Source: Actinomycetota bacterium
Lineage (GTDB): Bacteria > Actinomycetota > Acidimicrobiia > Acidimicrobiales > Microtrichaceae
Length of the DNA: 9,637 nt
Reading direction: 5' to 3'
Assembly (NCBI GenBank): GCA_018268735.1
Contig: JAFDWA010000040.1
Coordinates: 1 to 9,637 of the forward strand
Positions 1-6,415 of the stretch are shown here, one piece after another. The notes beneath the pieces were generated by a model. The model was not told where the DNA came from. It did not search any database and saw only the letters and a list, made by a program, of their open reading frames with translations. Numbering within the stretch: the first letter of the stretch is position 1; every line of letters begins with the position of its first letter. The translations under genes were made by a program, and so were the position numbers.

Positions 1-477
1 TTCCTGACCACCGGGTGCACCACGTGCCACAGCTTCTGGTCGGCGTTCGCCTCGGGCGTCGAGCTGCCTGCACCGGACATCCGACTGGTCGTCGTGACCC
101 AGGGCGAGGAGGCGGAGTCACCTGCCCGCGTCGCTCAGCTCGCCTCGCCGGGGGTCACCGTCGTCATGTCCACCGACGCGTGGGAGGACTACGGCGTGCC
201 GGTCGCCCCCTACTTCGCCCTCGTCGACGACGGGGCGGTCGTCGGTGAGGGCGCTGCGGCGACCTGGCCGCAGGTCGTGGACCTGCTGGGTCGGTCGCTC
301 GCCGATGCGGGCCGATCGCTCACCGCTGCCGGCTCCCGATCGAGGCGGGCGTTCCTCACCGGGCGCGATCGCACCGAGCGGATCGACGCCGAGCTCGCCG
401 CGGCGGGCATCGGTCCCGGCGATCCCAGGCTGTACGAGCCGGTGGCCGCTCCCGCCGAGCAGGAGGATGCAACGTGA
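1..477 (+). CDS. Thioredoxin-like (TlpA/MauD-type) protein, 3' part only
   Basis: The reading frame is open from base 1, so the true start lies upstream and 158 residues are visible. The visible part opens with a hydrophobic strand leading into C-T-T-C (Cys6 and Cys9 counted from base 1) followed by HSFW, the layout of a thioredoxin-fold CxxC active site at the start of helix 1. A strand reading LVVVTQG, then TDAWEDYGVPVAPYFALVDDG, follows. The V-A-P in that stretch corresponds to the cis-proline loop of the thioredoxin fold. The last 60 or so residues are Arg/Ala-rich and look like a non-domain tail. Family knowledge: TlpA/MauD-like proteins act in the envelope as thiol-disulfide reductants, often anchored by an N-terminal membrane helix, which cannot be checked here. 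The stop overlaps the next start by 4 bp, so the two are translationally coupled. The specific substrate is unknown. Confidence 0.85.
   Translation, partial: FLTTGCTTCHSFWSAFASGVELPAPDIRLVVVTQGEEAESPARVAQLASPGVTVVMSTDAWEDYGVPVAPYFALVDDGAVVGEGAAATWPQVVDLLGRSLADAGRSLTAAGSRSRRAFLTGRDRTERIDAELAAAGIGPGDPRLYEPVAAPAEQEDAT
461..466 (+). promoter_or_regulatory. Shine-Dalgarno for the 474 start
   Basis: AGGAGG lies 7 nt before the GTG at 474. It settles the start of the unknown-function gene, even though that GTG overlaps the stop of the preceding gene (GTGA). Confidence 0.8.
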
Positions 478-983
478 CCGGTGCACGCGTCGCTGCGGCC
501 CGGACCATGCGCGCGCACGGCCTGTCCGTGCAGGTCCCCTCCGGCTGGGACGGATCGATCACCCGAGGCGAGGGCGATCCGAGCGAACTCGACGCCGACG
601 ACGTCGGCGTCCTCGGCACCTCCAACCCGGTGCTGCACGTCGCGAGCTTCCCGCTGCCGGCCGTGCGCGGCGACTACGGCGGCGGTGCGGTCGAGCGGAT
701 GCGGGCGACCGATGTCTTCCTGGCGCTCGTGGAGTTCGACCCGCAGGCCGGCGCGACGCCGCTGTTCTCGGCCGACCACCTGCAGCGACCGTTGCGCAGC
801 GCCATGTTCGACCGATCGACCATGCATCGACCGCTCGTCGGTGCAACGGGCCACCAGCAGTTCTTCCACACCCATGGTCGGGCCTTCGCCCTCTACGTCG
901 CGCTCGGTGCTCACCGCATGCGATCCACGCTCGTGCCGCGGGCGGATCGCGTCCTGTCGACGTTGCGCATCAGCACACGATGA
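474..983 (+). CDS. Conserved protein of unknown function, operon partner of the thioredoxin-like gene
   Basis: 169 aa. The GTG start is supported by AGGAGG 7 nt upstream and by the 4-bp GTGA overlap with the thioredoxin-like gene. No signal peptide, membrane segment or cysteine is present. The chain starts RAHGLSVQVPSGWDGSITR, a pattern seen in small beta-rich proteins where a short strand is followed by 'P-x-G-W'. It continues with 'VLHVASFPLP', an acidic middle (DVFLALVEFDPQ), and a C-terminal 'HTHGRAFALYVALG' followed by 'VLSTLRI'. The alternation of hydrophobic strands with polar loops suggests a compact, mostly beta cytosolic domain. From memory, similar unnamed proteins occur beside thiol-disulfide genes in other actinobacteria; this could not be searched. 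Its stop overlaps the next start (ATGA), so its translation is coupled on both sides. No catalytic motif was recognised and no function is proposed. Confidence 0.8.
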   Translation: MTGARVAAARTMRAHGLSVQVPSGWDGSITRGEGDPSELDADDVGVLGTSNPVLHVASFPLPAVRGDYGGGAVERMRATDVFLALVEFDPQAGATPLFSADHLQRPLRSAMFDRSTMHRPLVGATGHQQFFHTHGRAFALYVALGAHRMRSTLVPRADRVLSTLRISTR

Positions 984-3133
984 GCGGCCCCGTCCTCGGC
1001 GGTCCGACCACGGTGTCGTCGGAGCCGGTGCACACCGTCCTCGTCGTGTCGAAGTCCCACCTCGACGTCGGGTTCACCGACCTCGCCGGGGCAGTCCGCG
1101 AGCGGTGGCTCCGTGAGCTGCTGCCTGCTGCGATCTCGACGGCTGCAGCACTCCGCGAGCGTGACGGTGAGGAGCGGCTCTGCTGGAGCACCGGTTCGTG
1201 GATCCTCGCCGAGGCACTCGAGGATCCCGACCGGTCGCTGCGCTCCTCGGTGGAACTCGCGATCGAGGCGGGTGATCTCACATGGCATGCGCTGCCGTTC
1301 ACGACGCACACGGAGCTGGCGGACCGCTCGCTGCTGCGCCACGGTCTCAGCATCTCGGGCCGACTCGACGAGTGGTTCGAGCGCACGACGCGTGCTGCCA
1401 AGCTCACCGACGTGCCGGGTCACACCCGGGCGCTGGTGAGCCTGCTCGCGGAGGTCGGCGTCGACTTCCTCCACGTCGGTGTGAACCCGGCGGCTTCGGC
1501 GCCAGCGGTGCCGGCGACCTTCCGCTGGCGCGACGACGCAGCAGCGACCACGGCATCCGGGGCCTCGCCGGAGCTCAACGTCATGTACCAGGCGGGTTCG
1601 TACGGATCGGTGCAGGTCCCGCCCGGGACCGGGACGGCGATCGTCGTGCGCATGACCGGCGACAACGTCGGTCCGCCCTCCCCCTCCGACGTCGTCGCCG
1701 GATGGGCGGAGCTCCGCGAGCTGTTCCCAGGCGCACGGATCTCGGCGGCGTCGCTCGACGACGTCGCCGACGTGATGCGGTCCGTCTCGGCCGGCCTGCC
1801 GCTGGTCACCTCGGAGATCGGCGACACGTGGATCCACGGCATCGCGTCGGACCCACCAAAGGTCGCTGCGTTCCGAGAGACCTGCCGTCGACGGGTCGCC
1901 TGGATCCGTGACGGTCGGATCGCCGAGGAGGACCCGGCGCTGCAACGCGCGTCGACGGAGCTGCTGCTCGTCGCCGAGCACACGTGGGGCCTCGACCAGA
2001 AGTCGTCGTGGCCGGAGTCCGACCACTGGTCCGAGGCCGAGCTGGTCGCGATCCGTCCCCGTCCCGACACCCGTCGGTTCGAGTGGAGCTGGAGCGAGCA
2101 GCGCAGCTACCTCGACCGGTTCATGGACGTGCTGGAGCGTGCCGGCAGGTTGGACCTCTCCGACGACGCCCGCGAGGGGATGATCGGAACGGGGGCGTCG
2201 GCGATCTCCGTCGAGGGCCTCGTCGCCCTGCACCGACCTGACGACGGCGGGCGGATCCGGGTGCAGCTCGGCCGGCTCGACGTCGAGGTCGACCCTCACG
2301 ACGGAGCGCTCGTCGGCCTCCGCGTCCCCGATCCCGACCAGGCGGCCGGCGCCGGCGCGCTCCGATCGCTCGTGGATCCGGGCCGTGGGCTGGGCCGTGT
2401 GGGACATCGGACCTACGACGCAGCGGACTACGAGCGGTGGTTCGACACGTACAACGTCGGCACCAGCCCCGAGGACCTCGACTGGGCCCGTTGGGACAAC
2501 ACCAAGCCGGGTCTGGAGCGCAGCGCGGCGCGCTCGGCGTGGTACGTGCCCGATCTGGTCGGCGCGTGGGCCGGCCGTCGCGAGGCCTCCCCGGTCGCTC
2601 CGGGGGCCGATGTGCTCGTCGTCGAGCTGTCGTTCTCCGAGGAGGTCCGCTCCGCGAGCTCGGCCCCCGTCTGGGTGGTCGTCGGCTACGAGGTCCTCGA
2701 CGGATCACCTGACCGGCTGGAGTGCTGGTTGCAGTGGGTCGGCAAGCCGGCGGGGCGTTGGCCGGAGTCCACGTGGTGGTCCTTCACGCCGTCGGTCACG
2801 GACCCGCAGCGGTGGACGATGTTGAAGCTGGGCGAGGAGGTGTCGCCGCTCGACGTGGTGTCCCGCGGCGCCCGGACGCTGCACGTCGTCGAATCGGTGC
2901 AGCATCCGGACGGGGTGCGCATCGACCTGCCCGACGCCCCGCTCGTCGCTCCCGGCTCACCGTCGCTGCTGCGCTTCGAGGACCGGTTGCCCGATCTCGA
3001 CGGCGGGTGGCACGTATGCCTGTACGACAACGTGTGGGGCACCAACTTCCCGATGTGGTGTCCGGGTGACGCACGGTTCCGCCTCACGCTCGACTGGGGT
3101 GCGGATCGAGCCGGAGCGGATCGCCGGTCCTGA
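980..3133 (+). CDS. DUF5054 protein, GH38 alpha-mannosidase-like fold
   Basis: 717 aa from the ATG at 980, which overlaps the previous stop (ATGA). The open frame continues upstream to 245, but that stretch is a shadow of the two preceding genes. The N-terminus has SKSHLDVGFTD (His27, Asp29), which matches the metal-binding H-x-D-x-G motif of GH38 mannosidases. Asp144 in T-D-V-P-G-H sits where the GH38 nucleophile is expected. EIGDTWIHG (279-287) and EHTWGLDQK (333-341) are DUF5054-type signatures, the latter carrying a further likely metal-binding His334. The C-terminal half is beta-rich, with ESTWWSFTP and a terminal NVWGTNFPMW block typical of the family. There is no signal peptide, so it is probably cytosolic. 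The likely role is hydrolysis of an alpha-linked sugar or glycoside, but substrate and activity are inferred from the fold only. The pairing with a thiol-disulfide gene is unexpected. The DUF5054 assignment rests on motif memory, not a search. Confidence 0.88.
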   Translation: MSGPVLGGPTTVSSEPVHTVLVVSKSHLDVGFTDLAGAVRERWLRELLPAAISTAAALRERDGEERLCWSTGSWILAEALEDPDRSLRSSVELAIEAGDLTWHALPFTTHTELADRSLLRHGLSISGRLDEWFERTTRAAKLTDVPGHTRALVSLLAEVGVDFLHVGVNPAASAPAVPATFRWRDDAAATTASGASPELNVMYQAGSYGSVQVPPGTGTAIVVRMTGDNVGPPSPSDVVAGWAELRELFPGARISAASLDDVADVMRSVSAGLPLVTSEIGDTWIHGIASDPPKVAAFRETCRRRVAWIRDGRIAEEDPALQRASTELLLVAEHTWGLDQKSSWPESDHWSEAELVAIRPRPDTRRFEWSWSEQRSYLDRFMDVLERAGRLDLSDDAREGMIGTGASAISVEGLVALHRPDDGGRIRVQLGRLDVEVDPHDGALVGLRVPDPDQAAGAGALRSLVDPGRGLGRVGHRTYDAADYERWFDTYNVGTSPEDLDWARWDNTKPGLERSAARSAWYVPDLVGAWAGRREASPVAPGADVLVVELSFSEEVRSASSAPVWVVVGYEVLDGSPDRLECWLQWVGKPAGRWPESTWWSFTPSVTDPQRWTMLKLGEEVSPLDVVSRGARTLHVVESVQHPDGVRIDLPDAPLVAPGSPSLLRFEDRLPDLDGGWHVCLYDNVWGTNFPMWCPGDARFRLTLDWGADRAGADRRS

Positions 3134-3185
3134 CCGCCCGACCTGGAGCAGTGGTGCCGCGTCGAGCAGCAGGAGCGAGGGTCGC

Positions 3186-3213
3186 AGGTGCCGGGATGTG
3201 CTCGTCGGCACCT
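3186..3213 (+). other. Perfect 8-bp hairpin between the DUF5054 gene and the next gene
   Basis: AGGTGCCG (3186-3193) pairs exactly with CGGCACCT (3206-3213) around a 12-nt loop. It lies 52 bp after the DUF5054 stop and 14 bp before the ATG at 3228. There is no T-run after it, so a classical intrinsic terminator is not indicated. It could be a weak attenuator, a Rho-type pause site, a leader structure over the next start, or chance in GC-rich DNA. Confidence 0.3.
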
Positions 3214-3227
3214 CGCCTGGGTGTCGG

Positions 3228-3905
3228 ATGGCACGGAACGCTGCAGCGTCGACAGCCGTTGGCGCAGATGTGACCGCCATCGAGCTCTTCTTCGACCCGA
3301 CCTGTCCGTACGCGTGGCTGACCAGCCGGTGGGCGACGGAGGTCGCTCACCGGATCGACCTGTCGATCGAATGGCGGTTCCTGTCGCTGGCCTACCTGAA
3401 CGAGGGGTCCGATCTGTCCGATGCTCGTCGCCGCAGCGACGCGTTCGGCCTGGGGTTGCTGCGGATCATGGCCGCTGTCCGCCAGGAGCACGGCAACGAC
3501 GCTGTCGGGGAGCTGTACTCGGCGGTCGGCACGCGACTGCACACACAGGGTGCCTCGGCCCGGCTGTGGGCCGGCGAGGACACAGGGTCCCTCGTGGCCG
3601 ACTCGCTGGCCGCCGCCGGGCTTGCGGTGTCCTTCGCCGGCGCATCGGAGGATCCGTCACGCGACGCGTCGATCCGTTCGGAGACGAGGGTGGCGCTGGC
3701 GCGTGCCGGCGACGACATCGGGACGCCGGTCATCACGTTCGACCTCGACCGTCCGGACGCGAGCTCGTTCTTCGGGCCCGTTGTGAATCGGGTGCCACGG
3801 GGCGACGAAGCGGTCGAGCTGTGGGAGGCGCTGTCGACGGTGGCGCGCCTGCCGGGGTTCTCCGAGCTGAAGCGGTCCCAGCGCGGCGAGCTGGACTTCA
3901 CCTGA
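3228..3905 (+). CDS. DsbA-fold oxidoreductase, mycothiol-dependent nitroreductase Rv2466c family
   Basis: 225 aa from ATG 3228. The GTG at 3270 would give 211 aa, closer to my recollection of about 207 for Rv2466c. Neither start has a convincing Shine-Dalgarno, so the start is uncertain; the frame open back to 3066 is a shadow. The active-site region reads FFDPTCPYAWLTSRW, the Rv2466c-family signature, with the nucleophilic Cys at residue 26. Later family blocks are RFLSLAYLNE, GTRLHTQG, GDDIGTPVITF (Thr-Pro is the cis-Pro of the DsbA fold), FFGPVVNRVPRG and a C-terminal FSELKR. Family knowledge: Rv2466c uses mycothiol to reduce substrates including nitro compounds and is linked to oxidative stress. 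Here the position two residues after CP is Ala, so only one active-site cysteine is present. The protein is probably cytosolic. It may be read through from the DUF5054 operon (94-bp gap). Confidence 0.85.
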   Translation: MARNAAASTAVGADVTAIELFFDPTCPYAWLTSRWATEVAHRIDLSIEWRFLSLAYLNEGSDLSDARRRSDAFGLGLLRIMAAVRQEHGNDAVGELYSAVGTRLHTQGASARLWAGEDTGSLVADSLAAAGLAVSFAGASEDPSRDASIRSETRVALARAGDDIGTPVITFDLDRPDASSFFGPVVNRVPRGDEAVELWEALSTVARLPGFSELKRSQRGELDFT

Positions 3906-3965
3906 TCACGGCTGTCCCTGATCACGACTGTCCCTGATCACGACTGTCCCTGATCACCGCTGTCC
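3902..3965. repeat. Four tandem 16-bp direct repeats in a convergent intergenic region
   Basis: Units begin at 3902, 3918, 3934 and 3950. They read CTGATCACGGCTGTCC, CTGATCACGACTGTCC twice, and CTGATCACCGCTGTCC, with no spacer. Only two positions vary (bases 9 and 10). Each unit contains the palindrome TGATCA. The stop codon of the preceding gene (TGA, 3903-3905) is part of unit 1, so the gene ends inside the array. It sits between the 3' ends of converging genes. It could be a minisatellite, a protein-binding array or part of a transcription end; the sequence does not decide. Confidence 0.95.
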
Positions 3966-3983
3966 CCGAGGTCGCTCGTACCG

Positions 3984-4020
3984 GGCACGTCTTGCGTCGC
4001 TCATCGACGTCGGACGTGCC
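3984..4020. terminator. Possible bidirectional hairpin between convergent genes
   Basis: GGCACGTC (3984-3991) pairs with GACGTGCC (4013-4020) around a 21-nt loop. Outside it, CCCGAG (3965-3970) can pair with CTCGGG (4024-4029). It lies just past the last 16-bp repeat and 19 bp from the desaturase stop, where a shared terminator is expected. There is no T-run on either strand and the loop is long, so this is only a weak candidate. Confidence 0.3.
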
Positions 4021-4038
4021 GAGCTCGGGCTGGGTGGG

Positions 4039-5136
4039 TCAGGGGAGGGCCATGCGGAAGATCCGCTTGGCCACGGATGCGACCTGGCGGGGGAACGAGC
4101 CGGTCACGTACGGGAGCCCGAAGCGCTCGCACGTCTCGCGGACCGTCGGCGCGATCTGGGGGTAGCGGTTCGAGGGCAGGTCCGGGAACAGGTGGTGCTC
4201 GATCTGGTGGCTGAGGTTGCCGGTCATCAGGTGCAGCAGCCGACCCCCGCTGATGTTGGCCGAGCCGATGACCTGGCGCACGTACCAACCAGCACGGTCC
4301 TCGGCGACGACGTCGGCAGGTGTGAAGGTCGGGACCGCGCCCGGGAAGTGGCCGCAGAAGATCACCGACGCCGACCAGACGTTGCGTGCGAGGTTCGCCG
4401 TGGCGTTGCCGAGGAGGACCGGTAGGAACATCGGTCCGGCGAGCGCAGGGAACGCCACATAGTCCTTGACGAGCTGCCGACGCGCCTTGCCGCGGACCTC
4501 CGCGAACCGTACCCGTGCGCCCTGCACGTCGCGCCTGCCGTTCATCAGCCCGTCGACGTCCACGTCGTGCATCGCCACGCCCCACTGGAACAGGCACGCG
4601 AGCACGGCGGCGTACACCGGTTGTGCGAGGTAGGCGGGATGCCACGGCTGGTCCTCGCTGATGCGCAGCAACCCGTAGCCGACGTCCCGGTCCCTGCCGA
4701 CGACGTTGGTCCACACGTGGTGCACCTGGTTGTGGGAGTGCTTCCACTGCTTCGACGGACAGGCGTTGTCCCACTCCCAGGTCGTCGAGTGGATCTCCGG
4801 GTCGCGCATCCAGTCCCACTGGCCGTGCATGACGTTGTGGCCGATCTCCATGTTCTCGAGGATCTTGGCGATCGAGAGCATGGTGGTGCCGGCGACCCAG
4901 GCCGGCGGGAGGATCCCGAAGAGCAACGTGATGCGGCCGGCCAGGTCGAGGCGTCGTTGCGCGTCGATGACTCGGCGGATGTAGGCAGCGTCCGCTTCGC
5001 CGAGGCTCGACAGGACCTCGTCGCGGATGCGGTCCATCTCGGCGCCGAACTCGGCGACCTGCTCGGCGGTGAGAGCACCCGGACCGGGTGGGTCCGACGG
5101 AGCCTCGACGATGTCGGCGTGCACGACCGCAGCCAT
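4039..5136 (-). CDS. desA3: Membrane fatty acyl(-CoA) desaturase, DesA3 type
   Basis: 365 aa. The ATG at 5136 is fixed by AGGAGG 5 nt upstream; the longer open frame up to 5817 is a shadow of the reductase gene. All three histidine boxes of diiron membrane desaturases are present: H-N-V-M-H (100-104), H-S-H-N-Q-V-H-H (133-140) and H-Q-I-E-H-H-L-F-P (310-318), plus the conserved FCGHFP (260-265). Hydrophobic stretches lie near 70-90, 170-190 and 228-262. The pattern closely resembles Mycobacterium DesA3 (Rv3229c), a stearoyl-CoA delta-9 desaturase, which works with the reductase Rv3230c. The same pairing occurs here, with the reductase gene 10 bp upstream. Likely role: oxygen-dependent introduction of a double bond into C16/C18 acyl chains, supplying unsaturated membrane lipid. 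Regiospecificity is inferred from the family. Shorter than DesA3 as I recall it (about 427 aa), mainly through a shorter N-terminus. Confidence 0.93.
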   Translation of the reverse strand: MAAVVHADIVEAPSDPPGPGALTAEQVAEFGAEMDRIRDEVLSSLGEADAAYIRRVIDAQRRLDLAGRITLLFGILPPAWVAGTTMLSIAKILENMEIGHNVMHGQWDWMRDPEIHSTTWEWDNACPSKQWKHSHNQVHHVWTNVVGRDRDVGYGLLRISEDQPWHPAYLAQPVYAAVLACLFQWGVAMHDVDVDGLMNGRRDVQGARVRFAEVRGKARRQLVKDYVAFPALAGPMFLPVLLGNATANLARNVWSASVIFCGHFPGAVPTFTPADVVAEDRAGWYVRQVIGSANISGGRLLHLMTGNLSHQIEHHLFPDLPSNRYPQIAPTVRETCERFGLPYVTGSFPRQVASVAKRIFRMALP

Positions 5137-5141
5137 GGCGG

Positions 5142-5147
5142 CCTCCT
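5142..5147 (-). promoter_or_regulatory. Shine-Dalgarno for the desaturase, overlapping the reductase stop
   Basis: On the minus strand AGGAGG ends 5 nt before the desaturase ATG. Its first A is the last base of the reductase TGA (5149-5147), so the two genes are tightly coupled. Confidence 0.85.
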
Positions 5148-6379
5148 CAGAGCTCGATGTCCACGTCACCGACGGCGGTCGTGACGCAGATCTGGATGTG
5201 GGTGCCGGCCTCGCAGGTGCTGCGACCGTCGCGCAGGTCCCGCACGGTCCCGGAGCGCAGGGGTACGACGCATCGACGGCACACCCCCATGCGACAACCC
5301 GACAGCGGGTTGAGGCCCTCCGCCTCGGCCAGCTCGAGCAGGGTCGTCGTGCCGTCGGAGGAGGCCAGCCGCCCCGACGCCGAGAACCGGACATCGCCGC
5401 CGTCGGCGTCGGCGGTGGGCGTCGCCGCGGGGGTGAACCGCTCGACGTGCAGCGTCGCGAGCGTCCGGTGCCGAGGGTCCTCCCACACCTCGGTGGCGGC
5501 GTCGACGAGTTGGCGTGGTCCGCACACCCACGTCTCGCGCCGGCGCCAGTCCGGGCAGAGCCCGTCGAGCCGCGCTGCGCTGAGGGCGAGATCGGGCGGC
5601 GGGGCGCCGGGGCCGGTCTCGATGAGGTGTCGGCGGATCCCCGGGCGACGTCGTGAGATCGCGTCGATCTCGTCGCTGAACAGCGCGCTCGCGGCGTCGG
5701 GGGCGTGGTGCACCAGGACGACGTCGGTCGCGTCGCTGCGCCCGTGGTCGCTTCGGCCCGAGTCGTCGTGGCGGGACTCGCCGGCTCCCAGGTCGATGAG
5801 CCCCAGGTCGACCGCACGCAGCATCGAGATCACGGGGGTGATACCGCTGCCGCCGGTGATGAACAGCACCGGCGCGGTCGGATCGGTCCGGTCGTGCAGG
5901 GTCAGCTCGCCGTGCGGACCGTCGAGGCTGACGACGTCGCCGGGTCGGGCGTCGTGCACGAGGTGTTTGGACACCTTGCCGTCGGGCACCGACTGGACGG
6001 TGATGGTGAGGGTGCCCCGTCCGGCAGCGATCGTGCCGCGGTCGACGGGCGGCGAGGTGATCGAGTAGCAGCGGTGGTGGCGCACGCCGTCGACGTCGAC
6101 GCCGACCGAGGCCCATTGCCCGGGGTGGTGCGGACGCCACCCCCGCCCTGGTCGCAGCACCACCGTCGCGGCGTGCTCGGTCTCGGGGATGACCGCTTCG
6201 ATGGTCGCGCGCACGTCGAGCCCGTCGGCTCGGGGGTCGAGCAGGCGCCGGTACGCGCCGGGCGGGGCCGGCCAGCGGAGTGCGGCGGCGAGGCGGTCCG
6301 GGAGGATGCGGACGGTGCGGGCGAGGTCCGTGATCGGGGCGATCGGACTGCCCGCACGACGAAGAGCGAGCGTCGACAC
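5147..6379 (-). CDS. Ferredoxin reductase-like flavoprotein with C-terminal 2Fe-2S domain, desaturase electron donor
   Basis: 410 aa from the GTG at 6379; the upstream frame to 6616 is a shadow of the antiporter gene. Domains in order are as follows. The FAD-binding barrel carries R-C-Y-S (103-106). The NAD(P)-binding domain has GGSGITP (176-182) and V-C-G-P (Cys286 to Pro288). A linker ends in LHVERFTP. The plant-type ferredoxin domain has cluster ligands Cys362, Cys367, Cys370 and probably Cys398 (C-x4-C-x2-C-x27-C); Cys389 is an extra cysteine. This is the architecture of Mycobacterium Rv3230c, which passes NADPH electrons to DesA3. The desaturase gene follows after 10 bp, so the role is reduction of that diiron enzyme at the inner face of the membrane. 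No Shine-Dalgarno precedes the GTG, but a TAACCT box ends 7 nt before it, consistent with a leaderless mRNA under a palindromic operator. Confidence 0.92.
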   Translation of the reverse strand: MSTLALRRAGSPIAPITDLARTVRILPDRLAAALRWPAPPGAYRRLLDPRADGLDVRATIEAVIPETEHAATVVLRPGRGWRPHHPGQWASVGVDVDGVRHHRCYSITSPPVDRGTIAAGRGTLTITVQSVPDGKVSKHLVHDARPGDVVSLDGPHGELTLHDRTDPTAPVLFITGGSGITPVISMLRAVDLGLIDLGAGESRHDDSGRSDHGRSDATDVVLVHHAPDAASALFSDEIDAISRRRPGIRRHLIETGPGAPPPDLALSAARLDGLCPDWRRRETWVCGPRQLVDAATEVWEDPRHRTLATLHVERFTPAATPTADADGGDVRFSASGRLASSDGTTTLLELAEAEGLNPLSGCRMGVCRRCVVPLRSGTVRDLRDGRSTCEAGTHIQICVTTAVGDVDIEL

Positions 6380-6386
6380 GCGCTGG

Positions 6387-6415
6387 AGGTTACTGCCGGT
6401 AACCCGAGGGGTCAA
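6387..6415 (-). promoter_or_regulatory. Sigma-70-like leaderless promoter of the reductase-desaturase pair
   Basis: On the minus strand TTGACC (6415-6410) is followed by exactly 17 nt and TAACCT (6392-6387), which fits the actinobacterial -10 pattern TAnnnT. Seven nucleotides then lead to the GTG at 6379, so transcription would start at or next to the start codon. The promoter lies in the last codons of the antiporter gene and just past it. Confidence 0.6.
6388..6404. promoter_or_regulatory. 17-bp perfect palindrome, probable repressor operator
   Basis: GGTTAC (6388-6393), spacer TGCCG, GTAACC (6399-6404): perfect 6-bp arms around 5 bp. It covers part of the spacer and most of the -10 box of the reductase promoter, the position of a repressor site. 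It also contains the antiporter stop codon (TAA, 6392-6390). Desaturase operons in other bacteria are often under TetR- or GntR-type acyl-CoA-sensing repressors (DesT is one example). No such regulator gene lies in this window, so the binding protein is unknown. Confidence 0.6.

Noticed and set aside
245..979. N-terminal extension of the DUF5054 frame
   Set aside because: It runs under two better-supported genes in another frame, is Arg/Pro-rich, and the ATG at 980 with its ATGA overlap begins right at the conserved domain.
3902..3965. CRISPR array
   Set aside because: Repeats are 16 bp, contiguous and without spacers; no cas genes are nearby.
5137..5817. Upstream extension of the desaturase frame
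   Set aside because: It overlaps the reductase gene fully in another frame; a strong Shine-Dalgarno marks the ATG at 5136.
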